A stretch of 6,319 bases of DNA from an uncultured Prevotella sp. (GTDB lineage: Bacteria; Bacteroidota; Bacteroidia; Bacteroidales; Bacteroidaceae). A program made the translations under genes and the position numbers. Of the stretch, positions 1 through 6,284 are shown piece by piece (the first letter of the stretch is position 1; every line of letters begins with the position of its first letter). The DNA is taken from NCBI RefSeq assembly GCF_900549175.1, contig NZ_URNN01000166.1, forward strand, positions 1 to 6,319, given 5' to 3'. The notes under the pieces are model-generated. The model saw only the letters and a program-made list of their open reading frames with translations. It made no database searches and was not told the origin of the DNA.

Positions 1-163
1 TTGCGTACCAAAACAGCCAAAACGGAGACCAAAAACCGCATTTTCCGTCCCGATTCTCTCGTTTCGGAGAACGTTTTTCAATAAAAGGAGACAGTCTTCC
101 GAGAGGCGGAACACGGGCCGGTTGCGATCATGTTTTAAATTGTAAGCCGCCAAACATTTTTAA

Positions 164-245
164 ACACAGAGGCACGGAGTTTTTTAAACGCAAAGACGCG
201 GAGACGCAAAGTTTTTTTTGAACACAGAGGCACGGAGACACAGAG
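164..245. repeat. Three blocks of an 8-bp tandem unit RCRCRRAG
   Basis: Eight copies of an 8-bp unit (R-C-R-C-R-R-A-G) occur in three blocks separated by T/A-rich spacers. Block 1 (164-179) has acacagag and gcacggag. Block 2 (188-211) has acgcaaag, acgcggag and acgcaaag. Block 3 (222-245) has acacagag, gcacggag and acacagag. Blocks 1 and 3 share an exact 17-base match (163-179 and 221-237) at a spacing of 58 bases. One strand is almost purely A/C/G and the spacers are T-runs of five to eight. The period of eight is not a multiple of three, which argues against coding. Similar 'cacagaggcacggag' strings are familiar as intergenic repeats in many bacterial genomes (from memory); their function is not known to me. 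Confidence 0.85.
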
Positions 246-276
246 AAATTTAAAAAAAACACCCAAAGTATTGGTA

Positions 277-338
277 CGCCCTGCAGGGGGGCGGATAAAT
301 GTTCCGCAGGGGATGTCGGATAAATGTTCCGCAGGGCG
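277..338. repeat. Paired 20-bp direct repeat within a short inverted repeat
   Basis: The 20-base string cggataaatgttccgcaggg occurs exactly at 292-311 and at 317-336, a 25-base period. The pair is flanked by an inverted repeat: cgccctgc (277-284) is the reverse complement of gcagggcg (331-338). The left arm overlaps the palindrome ccctgcaggg (279-288). The arrangement resembles the short palindromic intergenic repeats scattered in Bacteroides and Prevotella genomes. It could form a hairpin in DNA or RNA, or be the remnant of a non-autonomous element. No transposase is nearby. Confidence 0.8.
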
Positions 339-432
339 GTTGGATGATGCGCAATGAAAGAACCAATGAACGAACCGTGTTTAAAAATCTAAAAATAACG
401 GGCATTGTCGGTGTTATATGGATTGAAATGCC

Positions 433-440
433 TATCTTTG
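433..440 (+). promoter_or_regulatory. Bacteroidota -7 promoter element for the ftsB-like gene
   Basis: TATCTTTG matches the Bacteroidota housekeeping -7 consensus TAnnTTTG perfectly and lies 24 bases before the chosen ATG at 465. That would give a short leader of roughly 15-20 nt. I find no good TTTG -33 box at the usual 19-21 base distance; the closest string, attg at 404-407, is 25 bases away. The element supports starting the gene at 465 rather than at the in-frame TTG at 405, which lies upstream of the promoter. Confidence 0.6.
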
Positions 441-464
441 CAGAAATTAACAAGCCAAAATGAA

Positions 465-815
465 ATGAACCGTCTCAGACAAACAGTAAACTATCTACGT
501 CGTTTCAGAGGTGTCAAGTATGTCATAGTCATCGTCGGGGCCATTGCCATTGTGGGTTTCCTTGACGACAACAGCGTGTGGAGCCACTACCGCAACAAGC
601 AGAAAATCGGCGAACTTGAGGCCGAGATACAGCGCTACCAGCGTCTGTACGAGAACGACCGCGAGCAACTGCGCCTGCTCGACACCGACCCGAAGGCAAT
701 AGAGAAGATTGCCCGCGAGCGCTATTTCATGAAGACGGCAGACGAAGACATATTCGTGCTGAGCGATGACATTGAGGCCCCGGAACAACAATTTGACGAT
801 GAAACAACTGAATAA
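465..815 (+). CDS. ftsB: FtsB/DivIC-family septum formation initiator
   Basis: A 116-residue bitopic membrane protein of the FtsB/DivIC family. Members join FtsL and FtsQ/DivIB in the divisome subcomplex that activates septal wall synthesis. What is seen: a short basic cytoplasmic N-terminus (about 1-18), one hydrophobic helix (about 18-33), then a charged heptad-like coiled coil (about 43-72). Next comes the family's C-terminal signature at about 75-99 (DP, then AIEKIARERYFMK and a hydrophobic end), and an acidic tail. Length fits the family. The start at 465 is preferred because it follows the -7 element and gives the normal short N-terminus; the in-frame TTG at 405 would add 20 unlikely residues. 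The start ATG overlaps the stop of a two-codon frame (460-468). The 3' end overlaps the next gene by 17 nt. DivIC is an equally fair name. Confidence 0.88.
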   Translation: MNRLRQTVNYLRRFRGVKYVIVIVGAIAIVGFLDDNSVWSHYRNKQKIGELEAEIQRYQRLYENDREQLRLLDTDPKAIEKIARERYFMKTADEDIFVLSDDIEAPEQQFDDETTE

Positions 816-1200
816 GACAGAGAATCTGATATTTCTGGCCGGCTCGGTGCTGATGGTTGTGGGCAGCGGTGCCCATCTCTTCATGCAGCGGTGGGCTCCC
901 TACGTCTTCGCCATGGGCTCCATCGCTTTCGTGCTGATGCAGCTCAAGCAGCGCTATGAGGGCCGTAACGTGGTGATACGGCGCCTGCGCCGCATCATGA
1001 TAACGAGCGATATGCTTTTTCTCCTGTCAGCCTTGCTGATGTTTGCCAACCAGGGCAACTTCTTCGGCCTCGACCAGCTCACATATATAAAATATGTACA
1101 CAACAACTGGGTGCTGACACTTCTTGTGGCAGCCATCCTGCAGCTGTATTCCACCCACCGCATAAGTGCGGAATTGGATCGGGAGGCAAAAAAAATGTAA
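799..1200 (+). CDS. Small four-helix inner-membrane protein, function unknown
   Basis: A 133-residue protein I cannot assign to a named family with certainty. It has four likely membrane helices, at about residues 9-28, 32-49, 66-83 and 103-120. A strongly basic loop (about 50-65, QRYEGRNVVIRRLRRIM) lies between helices 2 and 3, and the C-terminus is charged (HRISAELDREAKKM). The positive loop and both ends probably face the cytoplasm. The start at 799 is chosen because it begins MKQLNKTE just before helix 1; an upstream in-frame ATG at 766 would reach 50 bases into ftsB. It overlaps the ftsB-like stop by 17 nt in another frame, so the two are probably translated together and the protein may act in division or envelope work. 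That link is inference from position only. Confidence 0.8.
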   Translation: MKQLNKTENLIFLAGSVLMVVGSGAHLFMQRWAPYVFAMGSIAFVLMQLKQRYEGRNVVIRRLRRIMITSDMLFLLSALLMFANQGNFFGLDQLTYIKYVHNNWVLTLLVAAILQLYSTHRISAELDREAKKM

Positions 1201-1235
1201 AAGTCATTGTAAATGTTTTAAATAGCATGAAATTT

Positions 1236-1267
1236 TTTCCATACTTCGATATATCGTTGTATTTTTG
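1236..1267 (+). promoter_or_regulatory. Bacteroidota-type promoter upstream of the lipoprotein gene
   Basis: TATTTTTG (1260-1267) fits the -7 consensus TAnnTTTG exactly. TTTC (1236-1239) fits three of four bases of the -33 TTTG box, with 20 bases between them, inside the usual 19-21 window. The 10-bp palindrome cgatatatcg (1247-1256) lies between the two boxes. This promoter would serve the lipoprotein gene and probably the whole downstream run to 6238. Confidence 0.6.
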
Positions 1268-1291
1268 TGCTAAAATGAAAAAAGTATTCTT

Positions 1292-2083
1292 ATGAATAAG
1301 GTTCTGTATGCATGGGTGGCCTTGTCTGTCATCCTTACTTCGTGTGCCAGTTCGTACGACGTCCAAGGTTTGTCGTCGGTGTCATCTCTTGACGGAAGCA
1401 AGCTCTATCTGAAAGCCGTCAAGGACAACGAATTGAAGAAAATAGACTCGTGCGACGTCGTTCACGGGCAGTTCTCGTTCAACGGTGTGCTCGATACGGT
1501 GCGTATGGTCAATCTCTTTATGGATGACGAAAGTATCATGCCCGTGGTTCTCGAGAAGGGCGAGATACGCATAAAGATAGACAACGCCACCCAGACCGTC
1601 AGCGGCACGCCCCTCAACGACAAGCTCTACGAGTTCATAGACAAGCACAACCAGTTGGACAACCGTATGAGCGAGCTGGGCCACAAGCAGAGCCGCATGC
1701 TTCTGGACGGCATCGACGAGAACATCATCAACGAGAAGTTGTCCGTCGAGGCCGACGCCATAGCCAAGGAAGAAGACCGGCTGGTGACCGACTTTATCGT
1801 CGACAACTTCGACAACGTGCTCGGTCCGGGCGTGTTCATGATGATAACGAGCCGTTTCAGATACCCCATACTCACACCCCAGATAGAGGAGATAATGAGC
1901 AAGGCCACGGACAAGTTCAAGAACAACCCGTACGTGAAGGACTACTATCAGACGGCCGCCGAGAACGAGGCGCGCATGCAGGGGCTCGACCCCTCCGACG
2001 CCGTCACGCCCGCCACGACACCCTCAGCGCCGGCTTTTGCCGACTCAGCCGCCGTATCGGGCGCGCCGGTAGGGGGCCGGTAA
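1292..2083 (+). CDS. DUF4369-like lipoprotein without a thioredoxin domain
   Basis: A 263-residue predicted lipoprotein. A type II signal peptide (1-17) ends in the lipobox LTSC, with Cys18 as the lipidated residue. The following residues ASSYD lack the acidic run of the Bacteroides surface-export signal, so a periplasm-facing anchor is more likely. Residues about 24-110 look like the DUF4369 beta domain that precedes TlpA/AhpC-like thioredoxin domains in many Bacteroidota proteins: a charged strand pair, then GQFSFNG, VVLEKGEIRIKID and SGTPLNDKLYEF. Here the thioredoxin fold is absent and no CxxC is present. A charged helical region (about 108-225) follows, ending in a low-complexity Ala/Pro/Ser/Thr tail (about 233-263). 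Catalysis is unlikely; a binding or scaffolding role is a guess. It follows its own promoter, and pyrC begins 24 nt downstream. The family assignment is from memory of sequence style. Confidence 0.8.
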   Translation: MNKVLYAWVALSVILTSCASSYDVQGLSSVSSLDGSKLYLKAVKDNELKKIDSCDVVHGQFSFNGVLDTVRMVNLFMDDESIMPVVLEKGEIRIKIDNATQTVSGTPLNDKLYEFIDKHNQLDNRMSELGHKQSRMLLDGIDENIINEKLSVEADAIAKEEDRLVTDFIVDNFDNVLGPGVFMMITSRFRYPILTPQIEEIMSKATDKFKNNPYVKDYYQTAAENEARMQGLDPSDAVTPATTPSAPAFADSAAVSGAPVGGR

Positions 2084-2107
2084 TACAGACACACACAACG
2101 ACATGAA

Positions 2108-3433
2108 ATGAAGACACTTATTGAAAATGCAACATTAGTGAACGAAAACTCTGTGTCCCGCGGCTCGATAGTGATAGAGAACGGACGCATAGCAGAGATA
2201 ACTGACAACGCAAGACAACCCGGCGCATCTTTTGAAACAGTGATAGATGCGTCGGGCTGTTTCGTTATTCCGGGGGTGATAGACAGTCATGTGCACTTCC
2301 GCGAACCCGGACTTACGGAGAAGGCCGACATCGGCAGCGAGAGCCTTGCCGCGGCGGCGGGCGGGGTGACGTCGTATTTCGACATGCCCAACACCGTTCC
2401 GCAGACCACAACGGTGGAGGCTCTCGAAGAGAAGTTCCGTCTGGCGGCACGCAAAAGCCACGTCAACTACTCGTTCTTTTTCGGTGCCACCAACGACAAC
2501 ATTCCGCTGCCCGGCACACTCGACCCGCACCGCATACCCGGCATCAAGCTGTTTATGGGCTCGTCGACGGGCAATATGCTCGTCGACAGGCGTGAGGCTT
2601 TGGAGCGCCTCTTCGGCAGCGTTGGCATGCCGGTGATGGCCCATTGCGAAGACACGGCCGTCATCAACCGCAACATGGAGCGGATGAGAGCCACGGCCCC
2701 TGACTTTCCCGACGTGCGCCTGCATCCGCTTATACGGTCGGCCGAGGCGTGTTACGAGAGTACGGCACTGGCCGTGGGCCTGGCCCGCAAGTACGGCACG
2801 CGCCTCCATGTGGCCCACATCACCACGGCACGTGAGCTGGAACTGTTTGAGCCGGGCGACACCCGCATCACCGCCGAGGCCGTGACGGGACATCTGTGGT
2901 TTACCGATGCCGACTATGCCACGCTCGGCTCGCTCATAAAGGTGAACCCCGCCATAAAGACGGCGGCCGACCGCGACGCCCTGCGCCGTGCGCTCACCGA
3001 CGGACGCATATCCACCGTGGCCACCGACCACGCCCCCCATCTGCCCGCCCAGAAGGAGGGCGGCTGCGACAGGGCGGCATCGGGCATGCCCATGATACAG
3101 TTCTCGCTGCCCACCATGCTCGAGCTTGTGGACGAAGGTGTGCTCACCATCGGGCGCATGGTCGGGCTGATGTGTCATGCCCCGGCGCGCATCTTCGGCG
3201 TGCGCGACCGCGGTTTCCTGCGTCGGGGCTGCTGGGCCGACATCACAATAGTGCGCCCGCACAGCCCTTGGACGGTGACGAAGGACGTGATACTGAGCCG
3301 TTGCGGATGGAGCCCCATGGAGGGGCACACCTACAACTGGCGCGTGGAGCGCACCTTGTGCAACGGGCATACTGTATATAATAAAGGTGTGGCCGACCGC
3401 GACTATACGGGCATGGCCATCGACTTCAGATGA
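2108..3433 (+). CDS. pyrC: Dihydroorotase
   Basis: A 441-residue amidohydrolase that cyclises N-carbamoyl-L-aspartate to L-dihydroorotate, the third step of de novo pyrimidine synthesis, in the cytoplasm. The motifs are complete. The metal-binding DSHVHFREPG has His61 and His63. GIKLFMGSSTG has Lys147 at the place of the carboxylated metal-bridging lysine in related cyclic amidohydrolases. MAHCED has His179, and LHVAHITT has His237. VNPAIKT is followed by ATDHAPH with the catalytic Asp307. Flanking N- and C-terminal stretches form the usual small beta domain. Length is normal for the class I-like (pyrC_multi) type, not the shorter E. coli type. The start at 2108 follows an out-of-frame two-codon frame (2103-2111); MKTLIENATLVN is a standard beginning. 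The stop is one base before the next start. Allantoinase is the main alternative, but the FREPG and ATDHAPH context favours dihydroorotase. Confidence 0.95.
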   Translation: MKTLIENATLVNENSVSRGSIVIENGRIAEITDNARQPGASFETVIDASGCFVIPGVIDSHVHFREPGLTEKADIGSESLAAAAGGVTSYFDMPNTVPQTTTVEALEEKFRLAARKSHVNYSFFFGATNDNIPLPGTLDPHRIPGIKLFMGSSTGNMLVDRREALERLFGSVGMPVMAHCEDTAVINRNMERMRATAPDFPDVRLHPLIRSAEACYESTALAVGLARKYGTRLHVAHITTARELELFEPGDTRITAEAVTGHLWFTDADYATLGSLIKVNPAIKTAADRDALRRALTDGRISTVATDHAPHLPAQKEGGCDRAASGMPMIQFSLPTMLELVDEGVLTIGRMVGLMCHAPARIFGVRDRGFLRRGCWADITIVRPHSPWTVTKDVILSRCGWSPMEGHTYNWRVERTLCNGHTVYNKGVADRDYTGMAIDFR

Positions 3434-3434
3434 C

Positions 3435-4277
3435 ATGACGATGCCTGCCCACAGTAGAGACAGCCTCCAGCGGCATGAGATGGCGTACGGCATAGGCGAA
3501 CTGGTGCCTTACATCAACTGGGCCTACTTCTACCACGCATGGCAGCTGAACGACCGCGCGGAGCAGCTCAGGATGAGGGGCGAGGCCGCGGACGTGCTCG
3601 ACATGCTTGCGGAGCGGGGGTACAGGGCGCATGCCGTTTTCGTTCTGGCCGACGCCAACGCCGACGGCGACGACATACTTATGGGTGGCGTGCGGCTGCC
3701 CATGTTGCGCCAGCAGTGTGTTGACGGCGGCGGACCCAGCCTGTGTCTTGCCGACTTTGTGCGTCCGCTGTCGTCGGGGCAGCCCGACCGTGCGGGAGCG
3801 TTTGCCACTACGGTGGACATGGGGCTTGAGACCGACTTCGACGGTGACGGCTATATGAAGATGATGGTGCAGCTGCTTGCCGACCGGCTGGCGGAGGCGG
3901 CCGCCGAGAGGATGCACGAGCAGGTGAGGACAGAGTTCTGGGGGTATGCCCCCGACGAGCATCTCACCATCGACGAGCTGCACCGCGAGTGTTTCACGGG
4001 CATACGTCCGGCCGTGGGCTATCCCTCGCTGCCTGATGCGAGCATCAATTTCCTGCTGTCCGACATGCTCGGCATGGCCGGTGTGGGCATACGGCTCACC
4101 GAGAGCGGAGCCATGAAGCCGCACGCCAGTGTCAGCGGGCTGATGATAGCGCATCCGCGGGCGCGTTATTTTGCGGTGGGGCGCATCGGCGAAGACCAGC
4201 TTGCCGACTACGCCCGGCGCCGCGGCTTGCCGGTGGAGGTGATGCGGCGTTTTCTGATTTCTAATTTAAAGTTATGA
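3435..4277 (+). CDS. Stand-alone methionine synthase (MetH) activation-domain protein
   Basis: A 280-residue protein that matches the C-terminal AdoMet-binding activation domain of cobalamin-dependent methionine synthase (Met_synt_B12 family). In MetH this domain lets AdoMet remethylate oxidised cob(II)alamin. Conserved blocks in order: INWAYFYHAW (27-36), GDDI (78-81), LRQQ (91-94), CLADFVRP (104-111), GAFATTVD (121-128) and MVQLLADRLAEAAAERMHE (144-162). These are followed by WGYAPDE (169-175), the AdoMet-binding GIRPAVGYPSLPD (189-201), LTESGAM (221-227), ASVSGLMIAHP (231-241) and YFAVGRIGEDQLADYARR (245-262). The folate, homocysteine and B12 domains of MetH are absent, so a separate MetH must exist elsewhere in the genome. 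Split systems of this kind are known in other bacteria, I believe including Bacteroides. The start at 3435 is one base after the pyrC stop; 3441 and 3480 are in-frame alternatives. The stop overlaps the next ATG (ATGA). Confidence 0.9.
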   Translation: MTMPAHSRDSLQRHEMAYGIGELVPYINWAYFYHAWQLNDRAEQLRMRGEAADVLDMLAERGYRAHAVFVLADANADGDDILMGGVRLPMLRQQCVDGGGPSLCLADFVRPLSSGQPDRAGAFATTVDMGLETDFDGDGYMKMMVQLLADRLAEAAAERMHEQVRTEFWGYAPDEHLTIDELHRECFTGIRPAVGYPSLPDASINFLLSDMLGMAGVGIRLTESGAMKPHASVSGLMIAHPRARYFAVGRIGEDQLADYARRRGLPVEVMRRFLISNLKL

Positions 4278-5437
4278 TAGCAAGAATACTTTTACCTATA
4301 TTGTTGGTTATTGCGCTGTCCGACGGATATCTCTGGATGCGCTACATGCGCCGCCGTATGTCTGCGGTCAAAGGGCTTCTGTGGCTTGTGCCGGATTTGC
4401 TGATGGCGGTCTTCACCGTTGTCATAGGGCTTAACAGAGACTTTGCGCCGGCCGACAGCACGCTGTTCAACGTCTATCTGTTCTTCCTCGGATTCCTTGT
4501 AGTGGCAAAGATGCTCTTCGTCGTCTGCTCTGCCGTGGGGTGGGGGGTGAAGAGCCTGCTGCACCACCGGCGCAACTACGGCAATGCCGTGGGCCTCGTG
4601 GTGGTGGCACTGGTGTGGTATGTGCTTCTCTACGGCGTGTCGGTGGGTTTCGCCCGGCTCAATGTGCGGCGTGTGGTATACACCTCGCCCGACCTTCCCG
4701 CCGCTTTCGACGGTTACCGGATAGTGCATTTCTCCGATGCGCATGTGGGCACCTATGGCCGCAAACCGTCGCGGCTGCTGGCCCGTGCGGTGGACAGCAT
4801 CAATGCAGAATATCCCGATATGGTGGTGTTCACCGGCGACTTGCAGAACATGCAGCCCGGCGAGGTATACCCGCACGAGCGTACTCTGGCGCGGCTTCAT
4901 GCCCGCGACGGGGTATTTTCGGTGATGGGCAACCACGACTATGCCTTGTACATAAACGCCGCCGACAGCGTGAAGGCGGCCAACGAGCGCGCCATGAGGG
5001 AAAGTCAGCGGCGCATGGGGTGGACGTTGCTCGACAACGACCACCGCGTGATATGCCGCGGGGCCGACTCGATAGTGGTGGCCGGTATGGAGAACGACGG
5101 CGACGGCAGGCATTTTCCGCAGCGGGGAGACATAGGGCGCACGCTGAGGGGCGTGGCCGACGGCAGTTTCGTCGTCATGCTCGAGCATGATCCCACATCG
5201 TGGCGGCGCAAGATTCTGCCCGGATCGGGTGCGCAGCTCACGTTGAGCGGACACACGCATGCCATGCAGTTCAGCCTGTTCGGGTGGTCGCCGTCTTCGC
5301 TTATATACAGTGAGTGGGGCGGAGTGTTCTGCGAGGGCGGCCGCGCCATCAACGTAAGTACGGGGCTGGGCGGGTTCATACCCTTCCGTTTCGGGGTGCC
5401 GGGCGAGATAGTGGTGATAACGCTTAAAAGGAAATAG
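4274..5437 (+). CDS. Membrane-anchored calcineurin-like metallophosphoesterase (YkuE/YaeI type)
   Basis: A 387-residue protein with an N-terminal membrane part and a C-terminal metallophosphoesterase domain. Likely helices lie at about 2-22, 33-53, 64-90 and 104-127. The enzyme domain (about 146-385) carries all the dimetal motifs: HFSDAHVG (Asp155, His157), FTGDLQN (Asp189), MGNHDY (Asn220, His221), LEHDP (His305) and SGHTHAMQ (His327, His329). An intact active site is therefore expected. Relatives include YkuE/YaeI-type phosphodiesterases and LpxG, which cleaves UDP-2,3-diacylglucosamine in lipid A synthesis. Which substrate applies here cannot be read from the sequence, but the membrane anchor and the plsC-like gene 42 nt downstream favour a lipid or lipid-linked pyrophosphate. 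The helix topology does not firmly settle the side of the membrane. The start overlaps the previous stop by 4 nt, implying translational coupling. Confidence 0.9.
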   Translation: MIARILLPILLVIALSDGYLWMRYMRRRMSAVKGLLWLVPDLLMAVFTVVIGLNRDFAPADSTLFNVYLFFLGFLVVAKMLFVVCSAVGWGVKSLLHHRRNYGNAVGLVVVALVWYVLLYGVSVGFARLNVRRVVYTSPDLPAAFDGYRIVHFSDAHVGTYGRKPSRLLARAVDSINAEYPDMVVFTGDLQNMQPGEVYPHERTLARLHARDGVFSVMGNHDYALYINAADSVKAANERAMRESQRRMGWTLLDNDHRVICRGADSIVVAGMENDGDGRHFPQRGDIGRTLRGVADGSFVVMLEHDPTSWRRKILPGSGAQLTLSGHTHAMQFSLFGWSPSSLIYSEWGGVFCEGGRAINVSTGLGGFIPFRFGVPGEIVVITLKRK

Positions 5438-5479
5438 TGTGGGCATGGCGGAAGCCAAGTAAACAGAAAAAGGGACAAT

Positions 5480-6238
5480 ATGAAATATCTATATCGCATT
5501 TACCAGATTTGTGTGGCGCTGCCTGTAGCTCTTGTCGCCACAGTTCTTACAGCGCTGACGGTGGCCGTGGGATGCTCGTTGGGTGCGGGCCACTTCTTCG
5601 GGTATTACCCCGGGCGGTGGTGGTCGAAGGTGATGACGCGCATATTCCTTCTCACGGTGACGGTAGAGGGGCGCGAGAACATGGAGCCGGGACACTCGTA
5701 CGTGTTTGTGGCCAACCATCAGGGGGCTTTCGACATCTTCCTTATCTACGGCTATCTGGGCCGCAACTTCAAGTGGATGATGAAGCGCCAGATAGAGAAG
5801 ATACCCTTCGTGGGGTTCGCCTGCAGGATGTCGCACCAGATATTTGTGGACAAACGTGGGCCGAGCAAGATAAAGGAGACCTACGACAACGCGCGCAACA
5901 CGCTGAAGAGCGGCATGAGTCTCGTGGTGTTTCCGGAGGGCGCGCGCACGTTTACGGGACATATGGGTGTGTTCAGGAAAGGGGCTTTCATGCTGGCCGA
6001 CGAATTGCAGCTGCCTGTTGTGCCGCTCACCATCAACGGCTCGTTCAACGTCATGCCGCGCATGCGCGACTGGAAGTGGGTGACATGGCACCCGCTGCGC
6101 CTCACCATCCATCAGCCCATCTATCCCGTAGGACGCGGCCAGCAGAACGTGCAGGCCATAATGCGCCAGAGCTACGACTCGGTGATGAGCGCACTCACAC
6201 CCGAGTATCAGGGATACGTGGAGAATCCGGACCAGTAG
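5480..6238 (+). CDS. plsC: 1-acyl-sn-glycerol-3-phosphate acyltransferase (PlsC/LPLAT family)
   Basis: A 252-residue acyltransferase that should acylate lysophosphatidic acid to phosphatidic acid at the inner face of the cytoplasmic membrane, using acyl-ACP or acyl-CoA. An N-terminal hydrophobic helix (about 10-33) anchors it. The four family blocks are present: catalytic NHQGAFD (His80, Asp85), the KWMMKRQIEKIPFVG stretch (98-112), FPEGARTFTG for glycerol-phosphate binding (151-160), and PVVPLTINGS (179-188). Length is normal. Block I has Gly-Ala where NHQS is common, leaving the HX4D pair intact. The start at 5480 gives MKYLYRIYQI; an aaaaaggga stretch a few bases upstream is a weak ribosome-binding candidate. 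It is the last gene of the putative operon. Some paralogues acylate other lipids, such as ornithine or glycine lipids, so the exact acceptor is unproven. Confidence 0.92.
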   Translation: MKYLYRIYQICVALPVALVATVLTALTVAVGCSLGAGHFFGYYPGRWWSKVMTRIFLLTVTVEGRENMEPGHSYVFVANHQGAFDIFLIYGYLGRNFKWMMKRQIEKIPFVGFACRMSHQIFVDKRGPSKIKETYDNARNTLKSGMSLVVFPEGARTFTGHMGVFRKGAFMLADELQLPVVPLTINGSFNVMPRMRDWKWVTWHPLRLTIHQPIYPVGRGQQNVQAIMRQSYDSVMSALTPEYQGYVENPDQ

Positions 6239-6284
6239 ATTTAAGTTCATCCGACATTTGGAGTGACATGTTACATACCAAGTA

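Larger units (their letters stand above)
1..464. other. Repeat-rich intergenic region without a supported gene
   Basis: This 464-base stretch is AT-rich and contains no reading frame I would call a gene. All three forward frames stay open for a while from the window edge: frame 1 stops at 82-84 after 27 codons, frame 2 near 145 and frame 3 near 221. None shows a recognisable family signature, so position 1 could lie in the tail of an upstream gene or in intergenic DNA. A minus-strand frame at 453-250 runs through the repeats at 277-338 and is most likely spurious. The region holds the 8-bp tandem repeats (164-245), the 20-bp direct repeats (292-336) and, at its right end, the promoter of the ftsB-like gene. 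Confidence 0.7.

Noticed and set aside
1..84. Possible C-terminal tail of an upstream gene in frame 1
   Set aside because: Only 27 codons are visible with no recognisable motif, and two other frames are also open; not supportable.
250..453. Small minus-strand frame (67 codons) over the 20-bp repeats
   Set aside because: Its repeated CGTFIRHP/RNIYPP pattern comes from the DNA repeat itself; there is no family resemblance or start context.
1201..1258. Intrinsic terminator after the four-helix protein gene
   Set aside because: The only hairpin is the AT-rich 10-base palindrome at 1247-1256, too weak and not followed by a continuous T-run; the T-run at 1233-1238 has no stem before it.
2135..3493. 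Long open minus-strand frame (452 codons) opposite pyrC
   Set aside because: It has no recognisable family, is His/Arg-rich low-quality protein, and lies opposite a gene with complete dihydroorotase motifs. High GC removes stop codons from the antisense frame.
3651..3674. EF-hand or dockerin-like loop (DANADGDD) in the methionine synthase activation protein, with a second at DFDGDG
   Set aside because: The first aligns with the conserved GDDI block of the MetH activation domain, and the second lies in a variable loop, so calcium binding is not needed to explain them.
4292..5458. Long open minus-strand frame (388 codons) opposite the phosphoesterase gene
   Set aside because: It has the same antisense GC effect; the plus-strand protein has all active-site motifs.
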